A stretch of DNA of 64,000 nucleotides from Streptomyces davaonensis JCM 4913 (GCF_000349325.1 NC_020504.1:1646053-1710052), one strand, 5' to 3'; positions 45,773 to 56,693 are shown, numbered from the stretch's first letter. A program made the numbers and translations. Notes: generated by a model from the letters alone, not told the origin.

Positions 45773-46582
45773 ATGGCCGACCCCCGCGAACACATCCTCG
45801 CCGCCACCCGCGGTCCGATCGTCGTGCGCGAGTGGCCAAGACGCGCCCCGCGCTACGTCGCCCTCCTGGTGCACGGCTACGGGGAGCACTCCGGGCGATA
45901 CGAGGAGGTGGCCGGGGTCCTGACCCGGCACGGCGCGGCCGTGTTCGCCCCCGATCACACCGGGCACGGGCAGTCGTCCGGCGAGCGGGTGGTGATCGAG
46001 GACTTCGAGGACGTCGTCACCGATGTGCACGCGGTCGCGGAGCTGGCCCGCTCCGCCCACCCGGGCATCCCCCTGGTCATGGTCGGGCACTCCATGGGCG
46101 GCCTGATCTCCGCCCGCTTCGCCCAGCGGTACGGCGCCGAGCTCACCGCGCTGGTGCTGTCGGGGCCGGTCATCGGCGACTGGCCGCTGCCGCGCCGGCT
46201 GCTCGCCCTGGAGGAGATCCCGGACATCCCGATCAGCCCGGCCGCGCTCTCCCGCGACCCGGAGGTGGGCGCCTCGTACGCCGCCGACCCGCTGGTCTGG
46301 CACGGCCCGATGAAGCGGCCCACGGTGGAGGCCTTCGTCCGGACGCTGGACACCGTGGCCAAGGGCGGGGACATCGGACCGCTGCCGCTGCTGTGGCTGC
46401 ACGGCGACGACGACCGGCTGGTCCCGCTCGCCGGGAGCCGCATCGGCGTCCAGGACCTGCGCGGCGAGCGGCTGACCGAGCACGTCTACCCGGGCGCCCG
46501 GCACGAGGTGTTCCAGGAGACGAACAAGGAGGAGGTCTTCGACGACTTGGTCCGCTTCCTGGACGACGTACTCGAAGAGTGA
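45773..46582 (+). CDS. Monoacylglycerol-lipase-like alpha/beta hydrolase
   Basis: A 269-residue serine hydrolase: HGYGEHSGRY loop, nucleophile GHSMGG (about residue 105), acidic residue in LLWLHGDDDRLVP and His in PGARHEVFQE. ATG 45773 has GGAGGAG just upstream. It is divergent from a thiolase, which would fit release and beta-oxidation of fatty acids; that link is inferred. Confidence 0.88.
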   Translation: MADPREHILAATRGPIVVREWPRRAPRYVALLVHGYGEHSGRYEEVAGVLTRHGAAVFAPDHTGHGQSSGERVVIEDFEDVVTDVHAVAELARSAHPGIPLVMVGHSMGGLISARFAQRYGAELTALVLSGPVIGDWPLPRRLLALEEIPDIPISPAALSRDPEVGASYAADPLVWHGPMKRPTVEAFVRTLDTVAKGGDIGPLPLLWLHGDDDRLVPLAGSRIGVQDLRGERLTEHVYPGARHEVFQETNKEEVFDDLVRFLDDVLEE

Positions 46583-46762
46583 GACGTCTGGCCGGAAGTC
46601 GTCCGTGGGCCCGCCGCGAAGGCCCAACCACCCCTGCTCGCCGCCGTGTTGACGCCGTACCCGCCCGGCGAGGAGGTGGCCGAAGACAGTCTCCGCGGCG
46701 CCGCATGATCGTGAAAGACTGCCCGCAGCGCACACTTTGCCGAGCGATCAGAGGAGCACCGT

Positions 46763-47572
46763 GTGACCGGGACCGAGCCGGCCCTCCGTATCGACACGAC
46801 CCGGCCCCATCCGGCCCGGGTGTACGACTGGTACCTCGGCGGCAAGGACAACTACCCGGTCGACGAGGCGCTCGGCCGGCAGATCATGGCGATCGACACG
46901 GGCGCCCCGCGGGCCGCGCGGAGCAACCGCCGGTTCATGCAGCGGGCCACCCGCCATCTCGCCGGGTCGGCCGGGATCCGCCAGTTCCTGGACATAGGCA
47001 CGGGCATTCCCACCGAGCCCAACCTCCACCAGATCGCCCAGTCCTTCGCACCGGACGCGCGCGTCGTCTACGTCGACAACGACCCGATCGTCCTCGCGCA
47101 CGCCGAGGCACTGCTGCGCGGCACGCCGGAGGGCGTGACGGAGTACGTCCAGGCCGACGCCCGCGAGCCGGGCGCGATCCTCGAACAGGCCGCCCGCGTC
47201 CTCGACTTCGACCGCCCGATCGCCCTGTCGCTGATCGCCCTGCTGCACTTCGTCGCCGACACGGACGGCACCTACGAGCTGGTCGACACCCTCGTCGACG
47301 CGCTGGCCCCGGGCAGTTGCCTGGTCCTGTCGTGCATGACCGCCGACTTCGAGCCGGAGAACGTCCGGGAGGGCATCGAGCGGTACGCGGCGGGCGGGGT
47401 GACCCTCGTGGCGCGCACGCACGACGAAGTGGGCCGTTTCTTCACGGGACTTGAGGTGCTGGAGCCGGGCATCGTGTCGGTGAAGGACTGGCGCCCCGAC
47501 CTCGCCCTGGACGAGTCGCCGCTCGGCGACGGGCCCGTGTCGCTGTACGGCGCGGTCGGCGTCAAATCCTGA
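46763..47572 (+). CDS. DUF574-family SAM-dependent methyltransferase, copy 1
   Basis: A 269-residue protein of the Streptomyces DUF574 group. N-terminal ARVYDWYLGGKDNYPVD, SAM motif FLDIGTGIPTEPN, motif II VVYVDNDPIVL. GTG start with GAGGAG upstream. A homologue at 49215 shares a 40-bp nucleotide-identical core (coding VYVDNDPIVLAHA). No XRE/DUF397 partner, common next to this family, is adjacent. Natural substrate unknown. Confidence 0.85.
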   Translation: MTGTEPALRIDTTRPHPARVYDWYLGGKDNYPVDEALGRQIMAIDTGAPRAARSNRRFMQRATRHLAGSAGIRQFLDIGTGIPTEPNLHQIAQSFAPDARVVYVDNDPIVLAHAEALLRGTPEGVTEYVQADAREPGAILEQAARVLDFDRPIALSLIALLHFVADTDGTYELVDTLVDALAPGSCLVLSCMTADFEPENVREGIERYAAGGVTLVARTHDEVGRFFTGLEVLEPGIVSVKDWRPDLALDESPLGDGPVSLYGAVGVKS

Positions 47573-47593
47573 ACTCCGCGCGCGGCAACGCGT

Positions 47594-48061
47594 CTAGGGC
47601 TGATCGCGCGGACCGGTGAGCATCCGCTCCAGCCGGTCGAAGCGGGCGTGCAGGGCGCGGGCCGTCTCGTCGTACAGCTCCTCGGCGTCATGGGCGAGCC
47701 TGTGCCGGCGTTTCTGCTCCCGTCCGACGAACCAGGTGGCCAGCGCGGCGGTGACCATGCCGTACGTCGTGATCCCGACGACCATCACCACCGCCGCGAC
47801 GACCCGGCCCCAGAAGGTGACCGGGTAGAAGTCGCCGTATCCCACGGTCGTCGCGGTCTCGATGGACCACCACAGCGCCCGCGGATACGTCGTCAGGTTC
47901 GCACCCCTGGCGTCCTGTTCGGCGGCGACCACCGCCCATGACCCGGCGAGCATCACCACACCGAGGACTCCCGTCGCCCCCATCGCCGCCTTCAGATGCA
48001 GCGAGCGGCTCTCCCGGCCGAGCAGCGCGGCGACCGCCCTGGCGAGGAATCCGGGCAGCAT
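47594..48061 (-). CDS. kcsA: KcsA-type two-helix potassium channel
   Basis: A 155-residue channel subunit that aligns with S. lividans KcsA without gaps (KcsA number = this number + 3). Amphipathic N-helix, TM1 (about 24-46), pore helix and selectivity filter TATTVGYGD with Glu68 (KcsA E71), TM2 (about 84-112) with hinge Gly96 and Gly101, and a C-terminal bundle helix ending RFDRLERML as in KcsA. ATG 48061 has GAAGGAG. Notable changes: K117 for Glu120, H120/R121 for Gly123/His124, Tyr100 for Phe103, Thr99 for Ser102. Tetrameric K+ pore of the plasma membrane. Confidence 0.95.
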   Translation of the reverse strand: MLPGFLARAVAALLGRESRSLHLKAAMGATGVLGVVMLAGSWAVVAAEQDARGANLTTYPRALWWSIETATTVGYGDFYPVTFWGRVVAAVVMVVGITTYGMVTAALATWFVGREQKRRHRLAHDAEELYDETARALHARFDRLERMLTGPRDQP

Positions 48062-48255
48062 GGTCACTCCTTCGCGTAGGGGCACGCCATGGGGTCAGTG
48101 TCGGGGCGGTACCACGGCCGGGCATGCCGGGAGACGCGTTCGAGTTGCGGCACCGGCGCCCGCCCCGCTCACCCGATCGGTCCGGTGCGGCTGGTGGGCC
48201 CGCGGGGCCGGTGGTGCGCTGAGGGAACGTGTCGCGTTCTCAGGAGGCCCCCGCC

Positions 48256-49038
48256 ATGACCCGCTCCCGATCCGTCCACGCCCTCGCCTCGGCCCTGGCG
48301 GCAGCCACCCTGCTGACCTGCGCCGCCTGCTCGGACGACGACAGCGGATCCGGTGCCTCGGAGGTCGCCGCCTCCCCGCTCGCGGCGCAGACCACCGCCC
48401 CGGCGGCGCTCACGCCCGCCGGGGCCAGGGCCGCGCTGATCACCGAGACCGACATCGAGGACGACTGGACGCAGGTCGACGACGCCTCCGGCTGGCACGA
48501 CTCCCTGCTCATCGGCACCGTCGACGTCGACGACTTCCTCACCGCGAAGGCGGACGCCACCGACTGCCAGCGCCTCCTGGACGACCTCTACACGGACCAG
48601 CTCCTCGGCAAGCCCTCCGGCGCGTCCGCGCTGCGCGGCTTCGAGGAGGGTGACTCCCGGCTGCTGTACCAGGTCGCCGCCTACGACGCCGCCGACCTGT
48701 CCGACTCGCTGGCCTGGCTGAAAACCCTCTCCGAGAAGTGCGACCGGTTCCTCGTGACCGACAGAGCGGGCCAGGAGCGGACGGTCGAGGTGATCGAGAC
48801 CTCGGTGCCGGACGAGGGCGACGCCCGCCAGGGCCTGCGGGTCACGGTCCAGGGCACGGCCGACGGCTCGCCCGCCACCCTCACCCTGGACGTGGCCGCC
48901 GTCCGCGTGGGCAGCGACGCCATCACGGTCACCGCGGGCGGCCTGGACGGCGACGAGGACGACGCCGTCGAGGACGCGGTCGAGAAGGGCACCCAGCGCC
49001 TGAAGGACGTCCAGTCCGGAAAGACTCCGCAGTCCTGA
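48256..49038 (+). CDS. Exported lipoprotein, PknH-sensor-like
   Basis: A 260-residue lipoprotein from ATG 48256: signal with lipobox CAAC (lipidated Cys25), then an acidic Ser/Asp-rich linker and a soluble domain (LTPAGARAALITETDIEDDWTQ, TLSEKCDRFLV). The overall pattern recalls extracellular PknH-type sensor domains of actinobacterial lipoproteins. No kinase is adjacent. Located between the K+ channel and the second methyltransferase. Confidence 0.72.
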   Translation: MTRSRSVHALASALAAATLLTCAACSDDDSGSGASEVAASPLAAQTTAPAALTPAGARAALITETDIEDDWTQVDDASGWHDSLLIGTVDVDDFLTAKADATDCQRLLDDLYTDQLLGKPSGASALRGFEEGDSRLLYQVAAYDAADLSDSLAWLKTLSEKCDRFLVTDRAGQERTVEVIETSVPDEGDARQGLRVTVQGTADGSPATLTLDVAAVRVGSDAITVTAGGLDGDEDDAVEDAVEKGTQRLKDVQSGKTPQS

Positions 49039-49092
49039 CCCGAACTGCGCCGTCTTCGCGCGACGTTCACCCTCCCGCAGCCCAACCTCCGC

Positions 49093-49140
49093 TGATCCTG
49101 TGCCGATTCCGGAGACACAGTGATCAAGGGACGGCACAAT
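49093..49140 (+). promoter_or_regulatory. Promoter region with imperfect dyad before second DUF574 gene
   Basis: TGATC-CTGTG (49093-49102) and CACAG-T-GATCA (49116-49126) form an imperfect inverted repeat; a -10-like CACAAT follows at 49135-49140. It is the only structured part of the 176-bp gap. Confidence 0.35.
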
Positions 49141-49214
49141 GGCGCTACGGCCGGTTTCGGCCGTGCGTGCGAGGTGCCGTGCGTGCGAGTCGCCGTGCGA
49201 GGAGAGGACGAGTC

Positions 49215-50027
49215 GTGACCGAAGGCCACACCCCGGCGGACAGGTCCGCGAAGCTCAACACCGGTGTGGCGCACAACGCGCGGGTGTGGAACTACTGGAT
49301 CGGCGGCAAGGACAACTACGCCGTGGACCAGCAGGTCGGCGAGCAGGTCGCCGGGATGTTCCCGATCATCCGGGACATCGCCCGCGCGGACCGCGAGTTC
49401 CTCGGGCGCGCGGTGCGGTATCTCGCCGAGGAGCGCGGCATGCGGCAGTTCCTGGACATCGGCACCGGACTGCCCACGGCGGACAACACCCACGAGATCG
49501 CCCAGCGCATCACCCCGGACGCGCGGATCGTCTACGTCGACAACGACCCGATCGTCCTCGCGCACGCCCGCGCCCTGCTCACCGGCACCCACGCCGGGGT
49601 CACCGACTACATCGACGCCGATGTGCACGACCCGGAGGCGATCCTCGAACGCGCCAAGGGCACCCTGGACTTCACCGAGCCGGTCGCGGTGATGATGCTC
49701 GGCATCCTCAACTTCGTCCTCGACTTCGACAAGGCCCGCGACATCGCGCGACGGGTGATGGCCGCGGTCCCCTCCGGCAGCTGTCTGGTGCTGACCCACC
49801 CCACCTACGACGACAAGGTGGGCGGCGCGGGCCAGATCCCGGCGATGGAGTTCTGGAACAAGAACGCCACTCCCCCGATCACCGCCCGCAGCGGCGCGGA
49901 CATCACCGCGTTCTTCGAAGGCCTGGAGTTCGTGGAACCGGGCCTGGTGTCGTGCTCGGTGTGGCGGGCCGGCGCCGACTCTCCCGCCGCGGTGCCGCAG
50001 TACGGCGGGGTGGCCGTGAAACCCTGA
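49215..50027 (+). CDS. DUF574-family SAM-dependent methyltransferase, copy 2
   Basis: A 270-residue paralogue of the 46763 gene: VWNYWIGGKDNYAVD, FLDIGTGLPTADN, IVYVDNDPIVLAHARALL and a C-terminal GVAVKP. GTG start after GAGGACGAG. Lies 43 bp before the glutamine-synthetase-like gene on the same strand and may share its transcript. Function of the family is unproven. Confidence 0.86.
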   Translation: MTEGHTPADRSAKLNTGVAHNARVWNYWIGGKDNYAVDQQVGEQVAGMFPIIRDIARADREFLGRAVRYLAEERGMRQFLDIGTGLPTADNTHEIAQRITPDARIVYVDNDPIVLAHARALLTGTHAGVTDYIDADVHDPEAILERAKGTLDFTEPVAVMMLGILNFVLDFDKARDIARRVMAAVPSGSCLVLTHPTYDDKVGGAGQIPAMEFWNKNATPPITARSGADITAFFEGLEFVEPGLVSCSVWRAGADSPAAVPQYGGVAVKP

Positions 50028-50070
50028 CGCCCACAGCGAGTTTCGCGGCCCAGCTCGACGAGGAGAGCGC

Positions 50071-51471
50071 ATGACCACCCTTGCCGACCCCGTGCCCGGA
50101 GGGCGTCCCGGAGACATCGAGCGGGCCACCGCGCTGAGCGGGGAGCTGTCCGGCCGTGGTGTGCACGGGATCGTGCTCGCCTACGTGGACACCGCGGGGA
50201 TCACCCGGGTGAAGGCGATCCCGACGGCGAAGCTGGCCTCGGCGACGGCCTGGGGCGTCGGGATGTCCCCGGTGTTCGACACCTTCCTGGCGAACGACTC
50301 CATCGTCACCACCGATGTCCTCGGCTCGCCCGACGGCGATCTGCGGCTCTACCCCGATCTGGACCGGCTGACGGTGCTGGCCGCGCAGCCCGGCTGGGCG
50401 TGGGCGCCGGTGGACCGGATCACCCAGGAGGGCGAGCCTCATCCGGGCTGCACCCGCACCCTGCTGCGCCACCTGGTCGCCGACGCCGCCCGTCAGGGCC
50501 TGACCTTCCGGGCGTCGATCGAGATCGAGTGGTCCGTCGGCCACGGCCCCACCGCCGAGGGCGAGTTCAGGCCCGCGGTGCCCGGTCCGGCGTACGGCGC
50601 CGCCCGGCAGGTCGAGTTGAGCGACTGCGCCGCCGATCTGCTGGCCGCGCTCGCCGAGCAGGGCGTGGACGTCGACCAGATCCATCCCGAGTACGCGGCG
50701 GGGCAGTTCGAGCTGTCGGTCGGCGCGCTGGACCCGGTGGCTGCGGCCGACCGCAGCGTGCTGGTGCGCCAGACGATCCGCGCGGTGGCCCGGCGCCACG
50801 GCCTGGTGGTCTCCTTCGCCCCCGCGGTCTTCGCCGAGGGCGTCGGCAACGGCGGTCACCTCCACCTCTCCGCCTGGCGCGACGGCGCCAATCTGCACGC
50901 GGGCGGCGACCGCCGCCACGGCATGACGTCCGACGCCGAGTCCTTCACCGCCGGCGTCCTCCACCACCTCCCGGCGCTCACCGCGGTGACCGCGCCCAGC
51001 CCCGCCAGCTATCTGCGGCTCAAACCCTCCCAGTGGGCAGGGGTGTTCACCGCCTGGGGCCGGGAGACCCGCGAGGCGGGGGTACGGGTGATCACCGGCA
51101 CGACGGGGCTGCGCGACCAGGCGGCGAACATCGAGATCAAGCCGGTCGACCTCGCCGCCAACCCCTGTCTCGCGCTCGGCTCCGTCATCGCCGCCGGTCT
51201 CCACGGCATGGCGAAGTCCGCGTCCCTGCCCAGTGAGATCACCGGGAACCCGGCCGACCTGAGCCCCGAGGAGGCCGAGGCGCGGGACGTACGCCGGCTA
51301 CCGACCTCGCTCGCCGAGGCCGTCGAGGAGTTCCGCGCGGACGAGGTGCTGCGCTCGGCGCTCGGTCCGGTCCTCGCCGACGCGGTGATCGCCGTACGGC
51401 AGGGCGAGATCGCCGCCGTCGAAGGCCTCGACGACGCCGGGATCGCGGCGGCGTACCGCTGGCGGTACTGA
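50071..51471 (+). CDS. Glutamine synthetase-like gamma-glutamyl ligase
   Basis: A 466-residue GS-fold ligase. The beta-grasp N-terminus (residues 20-110) is followed by the catalytic domain with IEIEW (metal Glu), EYAAGQFELSVG, NGGHLHLS (GS His region) and an ATP/glutamate segment where GS1 has RIEIR but here NIEIKPVD. It resembles GlnA4-type enzymes that link glutamate to amines such as ethanolamine rather than to ammonia. It is 1 bp from the downstream amidohydrolase, matching the domain pair of fungal FluG and plant NodGS. Confidence 0.82.
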   Translation: MTTLADPVPGGRPGDIERATALSGELSGRGVHGIVLAYVDTAGITRVKAIPTAKLASATAWGVGMSPVFDTFLANDSIVTTDVLGSPDGDLRLYPDLDRLTVLAAQPGWAWAPVDRITQEGEPHPGCTRTLLRHLVADAARQGLTFRASIEIEWSVGHGPTAEGEFRPAVPGPAYGAARQVELSDCAADLLAALAEQGVDVDQIHPEYAAGQFELSVGALDPVAAADRSVLVRQTIRAVARRHGLVVSFAPAVFAEGVGNGGHLHLSAWRDGANLHAGGDRRHGMTSDAESFTAGVLHHLPALTAVTAPSPASYLRLKPSQWAGVFTAWGRETREAGVRVITGTTGLRDQAANIEIKPVDLAANPCLALGSVIAAGLHGMAKSASLPSEITGNPADLSPEEAEARDVRRLPTSLAEAVEEFRADEVLRSALGPVLADAVIAVRQGEIAAVEGLDDAGIAAAYRWRY

Positions 51472-51472
51472 C

Positions 51473-52630
51473 GTGACGGCCCCCGCCCGCGGTCCGGTGC
51501 ACGAGGCCCTCGCCGCCCAGCCCCTGGTCGACCACCACTGCCACGGTGTGACCACCGGTGACCTGGACCGCGCGGGCCTCGAGTCCCTGCTGACCGAGGG
51601 CGCTGCCTGGCCCGGGATCTCCCCCTTCGACACCCCGGTCGGCGTGGCCGTGCGCCGCCACTGCGCCCCGGTGCTGGACCTGCCCCGACACGCCTCGCCG
51701 GACGCCTACACGGCCCGGCGTGCCGCACTCGGCGCGGCCGAGGTGAACCGGCGCTTCCTCGCCGCCTCCCGCACCGACGTCCTGTGCGTCGACACCGGCT
51801 ACGCCCCGCTCCCCCTGACCTCGCCCAGCGAACTGGCCGAACTGTCGGGCGGCACCGCCTTCGAGGTCGAACGCCTGGAGAACCTCGCCGAGTCGGTCGC
51901 GCGGGCGGGCGTCGAGCCGGACGAGTACGGCGCCGCCTTCCGCCGGGCCGCCGAGGACGCCGTACGACGGCCCGGCGTGGTGGCGGTGAAGTCCGTCGCC
52001 GCCTACCGGACCGGCTTCGACCTCGACCCGGCGCGCCCGACGGAGGGGGAGGTCACGGAGGCGGCCCGGCGCTGGACGGCCGCGGGCGGTCGGCTGTCCG
52101 ATCCGGTGCTGGTGCGCCACGTGCTGTGGACGGCCGTGGACCTGGGCCTGCCGCTCCAACTGCACACCGGGTTCGGGGACAGCGACATCCGGCTGCACCG
52201 GGCCGACCCGGCCCGGCTCACCGACTGGCTGCATCTGATCGTGGGCACGATCCCCGTGCTGCTCCTGCACTGCTGGCCGTACCAGCGCCAAGCCGCCTAC
52301 CTGGCCGCCGTGTTCGAGCAGGTGTACCTCGACGTGGGCCTCACCCTGCACCATGTCGGCCCCGCACGCGCGCGTGCGGTCCTGGAGGAGGCGCTGGAGA
52401 TCACCCCGTTCCGCAAGCTGCTCTACAGCTCCGACGCCTACGGTCCGGCCGAGTTCTACCTGCTCGGCGCGGTGTCCTTCCGGCAGGGCCTGGCCGCGCT
52501 GCTCCAGGACCGGGTCGACGCCGACGAGCTGAGTCTGCCCGACGCCTTACGGATCGTCCGGTGGACCGGCTCCGCCAACGCCCGCCGCCTGTACGGACTT
52601 CCCGCCGAAACCGTCCCCCGGCGCGACTGA
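51473..52630 (+). CDS. FluG-N-terminal-type amidohydrolase, TTA-containing
   Basis: A 385-residue amidohydrolase (amidohydro_2/nodulin-like): HxH metal motif DHHCHG near residue 21, Lys in VAVKSVAAYRTGF, HTGFGDSDI and a late Asp in LLYSSDAYGPAE. GTG 51473 begins one base after the GS-like stop. Codon 359 (52547-52549) is TTA, the only one I find in a coding frame of this window, so translation should need the bldA tRNA. The pair may cleave and form gamma-glutamyl amides; substrate not known. Confidence 0.82.
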   Translation: MTAPARGPVHEALAAQPLVDHHCHGVTTGDLDRAGLESLLTEGAAWPGISPFDTPVGVAVRRHCAPVLDLPRHASPDAYTARRAALGAAEVNRRFLAASRTDVLCVDTGYAPLPLTSPSELAELSGGTAFEVERLENLAESVARAGVEPDEYGAAFRRAAEDAVRRPGVVAVKSVAAYRTGFDLDPARPTEGEVTEAARRWTAAGGRLSDPVLVRHVLWTAVDLGLPLQLHTGFGDSDIRLHRADPARLTDWLHLIVGTIPVLLLHCWPYQRQAAYLAAVFEQVYLDVGLTLHHVGPARARAVLEEALEITPFRKLLYSSDAYGPAEFYLLGAVSFRQGLAALLQDRVDADELSLPDALRIVRWTGSANARRLYGLPAETVPRRD

Positions 52631-52663
52631 GCGCGCGTCGATCCCGGAAAGTATGATCAAGCA

Positions 52664-53200
52664 ATGTCTGATATGACCGAAACCACGCCCGGTTGGCTGA
52701 CCTCCGACGAGCTGGACATGGCCCGCGCCCGCATGCCGATTCTGTATGTCGAGGCCGTGCCCGTGCGCGTCGACGACAGCGGCGAGGTCACCAGCATCGG
52801 CCTGCTGCTGCGCATCGGACCGGACGGAACGGTCAGCCGGACCCTGGTCTCCGGCCGCGTACTGCACCACGAGCGGGTGCGTGACGCCCTGCTGCGCCAT
52901 CTGGAGAAGGACCTCGGCCCGGTCGCTCTGCCCCGCGTCCCGTCCTCGCTCCAGCCCTTCACGGTCGCGGAGTACTTCCCGACCCAGGGCATCACGCCCT
53001 ACCACGACCCGCGTCAGCACGCCGTCTCCCTCGCCTACGTGGTCCCGGTGACGGGCGACTGCCGGCCCCGGCAGGACGCCCTCGACCTGGTGTGGTTCAG
53101 CCCCCAGGAGGCCCTGTCCCCCGCGGTGCAGAGCGAGATGCCGGGCGGCCACGGCGTGCTGCTGAAGCAGGCGATGGCTCATGTCGGATGCGTGGTCTGA
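52664..53200 (+). CDS. Nudix-like DUF4916 protein
   Basis: A 178-residue protein of the DUF4916 group, a Nudix-fold family lacking a convincing catalytic box here: PILYVEAVPVRVDDSGEVTSIGLLLRI, VSRTLVSGRVLHHERVRDALLRHL and FPTQGITPYHDPRQHAVSLAYVV. ATG 52664 follows AAAGTATG, a weak ribosome site. It is 33 bp after the amidohydrolase on the same strand. Catalytic activity uncertain. Confidence 0.72.
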   Translation: MSDMTETTPGWLTSDELDMARARMPILYVEAVPVRVDDSGEVTSIGLLLRIGPDGTVSRTLVSGRVLHHERVRDALLRHLEKDLGPVALPRVPSSLQPFTVAEYFPTQGITPYHDPRQHAVSLAYVVPVTGDCRPRQDALDLVWFSPQEALSPAVQSEMPGGHGVLLKQAMAHVGCVV

Positions 53201-53327
53201 CGGTCACGGACCGCTTCTCGTGCGCGCCGTGAGGCGGACTGGAGGGGAGTGCGGGAGGGTGCTGTCGTACGCGTGACGGGGCGTCGTGGACCGGCCCTCC
53301 CCACGACGTCTGCGCGCCATCAAATTT

Positions 53328-53372
53328 GAACGGATCGTTTTCTTGAATCGTTCGTGTTTTTGAGGGTAGGTT
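53328..53372 (+). promoter_or_regulatory. fur promoter with AT-rich inverted repeat
   Basis: GAACG (53328-53332) and CGTTC (53349-53353) flank an AT-rich dyad typical of a Fur-family site. -35 TTGAAT (53343-53348) and -10 TAGGTT (53367-53372), 18 bp apart, place the transcript start about at the ATG 53379, so a leaderless message with autoregulation is likely. The preceding 53201-53327 holds nothing recognisable. Confidence 0.55.
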
Positions 53373-53378
53373 CGGCGC

Positions 53379-53816
53379 ATGAGCTCATCCGGAACCCCGA
53401 CCACCGCCGAGGAGCTGCGCGGTGTCGGCCTGCGGGTGACGGCCGCCCGGGTCGCGCTGCTGGAGACCGTCCGGGACGGCGACCACCTGGGCGTCGAGGC
53501 GATCGCCTCGGGGGTGCGGGACCGTGTGGGCCATATCTCCCTGCAAGCCGTGTACGAGGGGCTGCACGCCCTGACCACGGCGGGACTCATACGCCGTATC
53601 GAGCCGGCCGGCAGCCCGGCCCGGTTCGAGGGACGTGTCGGGGACAACCACCACCACGTCCTGTGCCGGGCGTGCGGTGTCGTCGCCGACGTCGACTGCG
53701 CCGTCGGTGACGCCCCGTGTCTGACCGCCTCCGACGACCACGGCTTCGCGATCGACGAGGCCGAGGTCATCTACTGGGGCGTGTGCCCCGACTGCTCGAC
53801 CCCCCAAATTCTCTGA
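53379..53816 (+). CDS. Fur-family redox/metal regulator (FurA/CatR type)
   Basis: A 145-residue repressor: winged helix (about 8-80, with GLRVTAARVALLETV and SLQAVYEGLHALTTAG) and a dimer/metal domain with HHHVLCRAC and CPDC zinc-type Cys pairs. It is 33 bp upstream of katG on the same strand, the standard arrangement in which a FurA/CatR/FurS protein represses itself and the catalase-peroxidase until oxidised. Confidence 0.92.
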   Translation: MSSSGTPTTAEELRGVGLRVTAARVALLETVRDGDHLGVEAIASGVRDRVGHISLQAVYEGLHALTTAGLIRRIEPAGSPARFEGRVGDNHHHVLCRACGVVADVDCAVGDAPCLTASDDHGFAIDEAEVIYWGVCPDCSTPQIL

Positions 53817-56069
<2,253 letters not shown>

Positions 56070-56100
56070 GCGATCCGGGCTCAGTAACCCGCCCTGACAC

Positions 56101-56132
56101 CCGGGCCGGCCGACACCCGTCGGCCGGCCCGG
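56101..56132 (+). terminator. katG terminator
   Basis: A perfect 14-bp stem (56101-56114 with 56119-56132) and loop ACCC, 32 bp after the katG stop. No T tract, typical for Streptomyces. Confidence 0.8.
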
Positions 56133-56174
56133 CCGTCTGTCCGTGTCCCCGATCGACGAAGTGAGGCTGCCCCT

Positions 56175-56462
56175 GTGGAACTCGCGTTCACCGGCCAGGT
56201 CATCGAGTGGCGCGGCCCGTCGCCGTACTACTTCGTTCCCGTGCCGGAGGAGGAGTCCGCGGACATCCGCGAGGTGGCGTCGCTGGCCACGTACGGCTGG
56301 GGCGTGATCCCGGTGGACGCCCGCATCGGTGCGATCGAGTTCACGACGTCCCTGTTCCCGAAGGACGGCCACTATTTGCTGCCGCTCAAGGCAGCGGTCC
56401 GCAAACCGCAGGGCCTGTCGGCGGGCGACGAGGTGGCGATAGAACTGACGGTCCGGCTGTAG
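56175..56462 (+). CDS. DUF1905 protein
   Basis: A 95-residue protein, a single DUF1905 beta-barrel: FTGQVIEWRGPSPYYFVPVPEEES at the start and the conserved GWGVIPVDARIG ... PLKAAVRKPQGLSAGDEVAIEL. GTG start with GTGAGG upstream. Function unknown. It converges on the third tRNA-Pro gene. Confidence 0.85.
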   Translation: MELAFTGQVIEWRGPSPYYFVPVPEEESADIREVASLATYGWGVIPVDARIGAIEFTTSLFPKDGHYLLPLKAAVRKPQGLSAGDEVAIELTVRL

Positions 56463-56484
56463 CGCCCCCGGACCCCGGACACGG

Positions 56485-56518
56485 AAAAGGCCGCCATCTC
56501 ATCTCTGAGAAGACGGCC
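56485..56518 (-). terminator. Terminator of third tRNA-Pro gene
   Basis: Minus strand GGCCG / CGGCC stem with an inner TCTCA-GAGA-TGAGA hairpin, followed by TTTT. Its sequence differs from the terminators of copies 1 and 2. Confidence 0.7.
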
Positions 56519-56539
56519 TCCGACCTGCTGTGAAGCTGG

Positions 56540-56613
<74 letters not shown>

Positions 56614-56693
56614 AGCCCCGCTGACCTGGGCTTTCCCCCGGCCGAACGAACAGGGAAACAATACCGCACTCGGCTCGGTGGTCGCGCACCGGT

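Noticed and set aside
46583..46762. A possible small gene in the gap before the first DUF574 gene
   Set aside because: No frame with a plausible start, ribosome site and codon bias; only a weak TTGACG-like box is seen.
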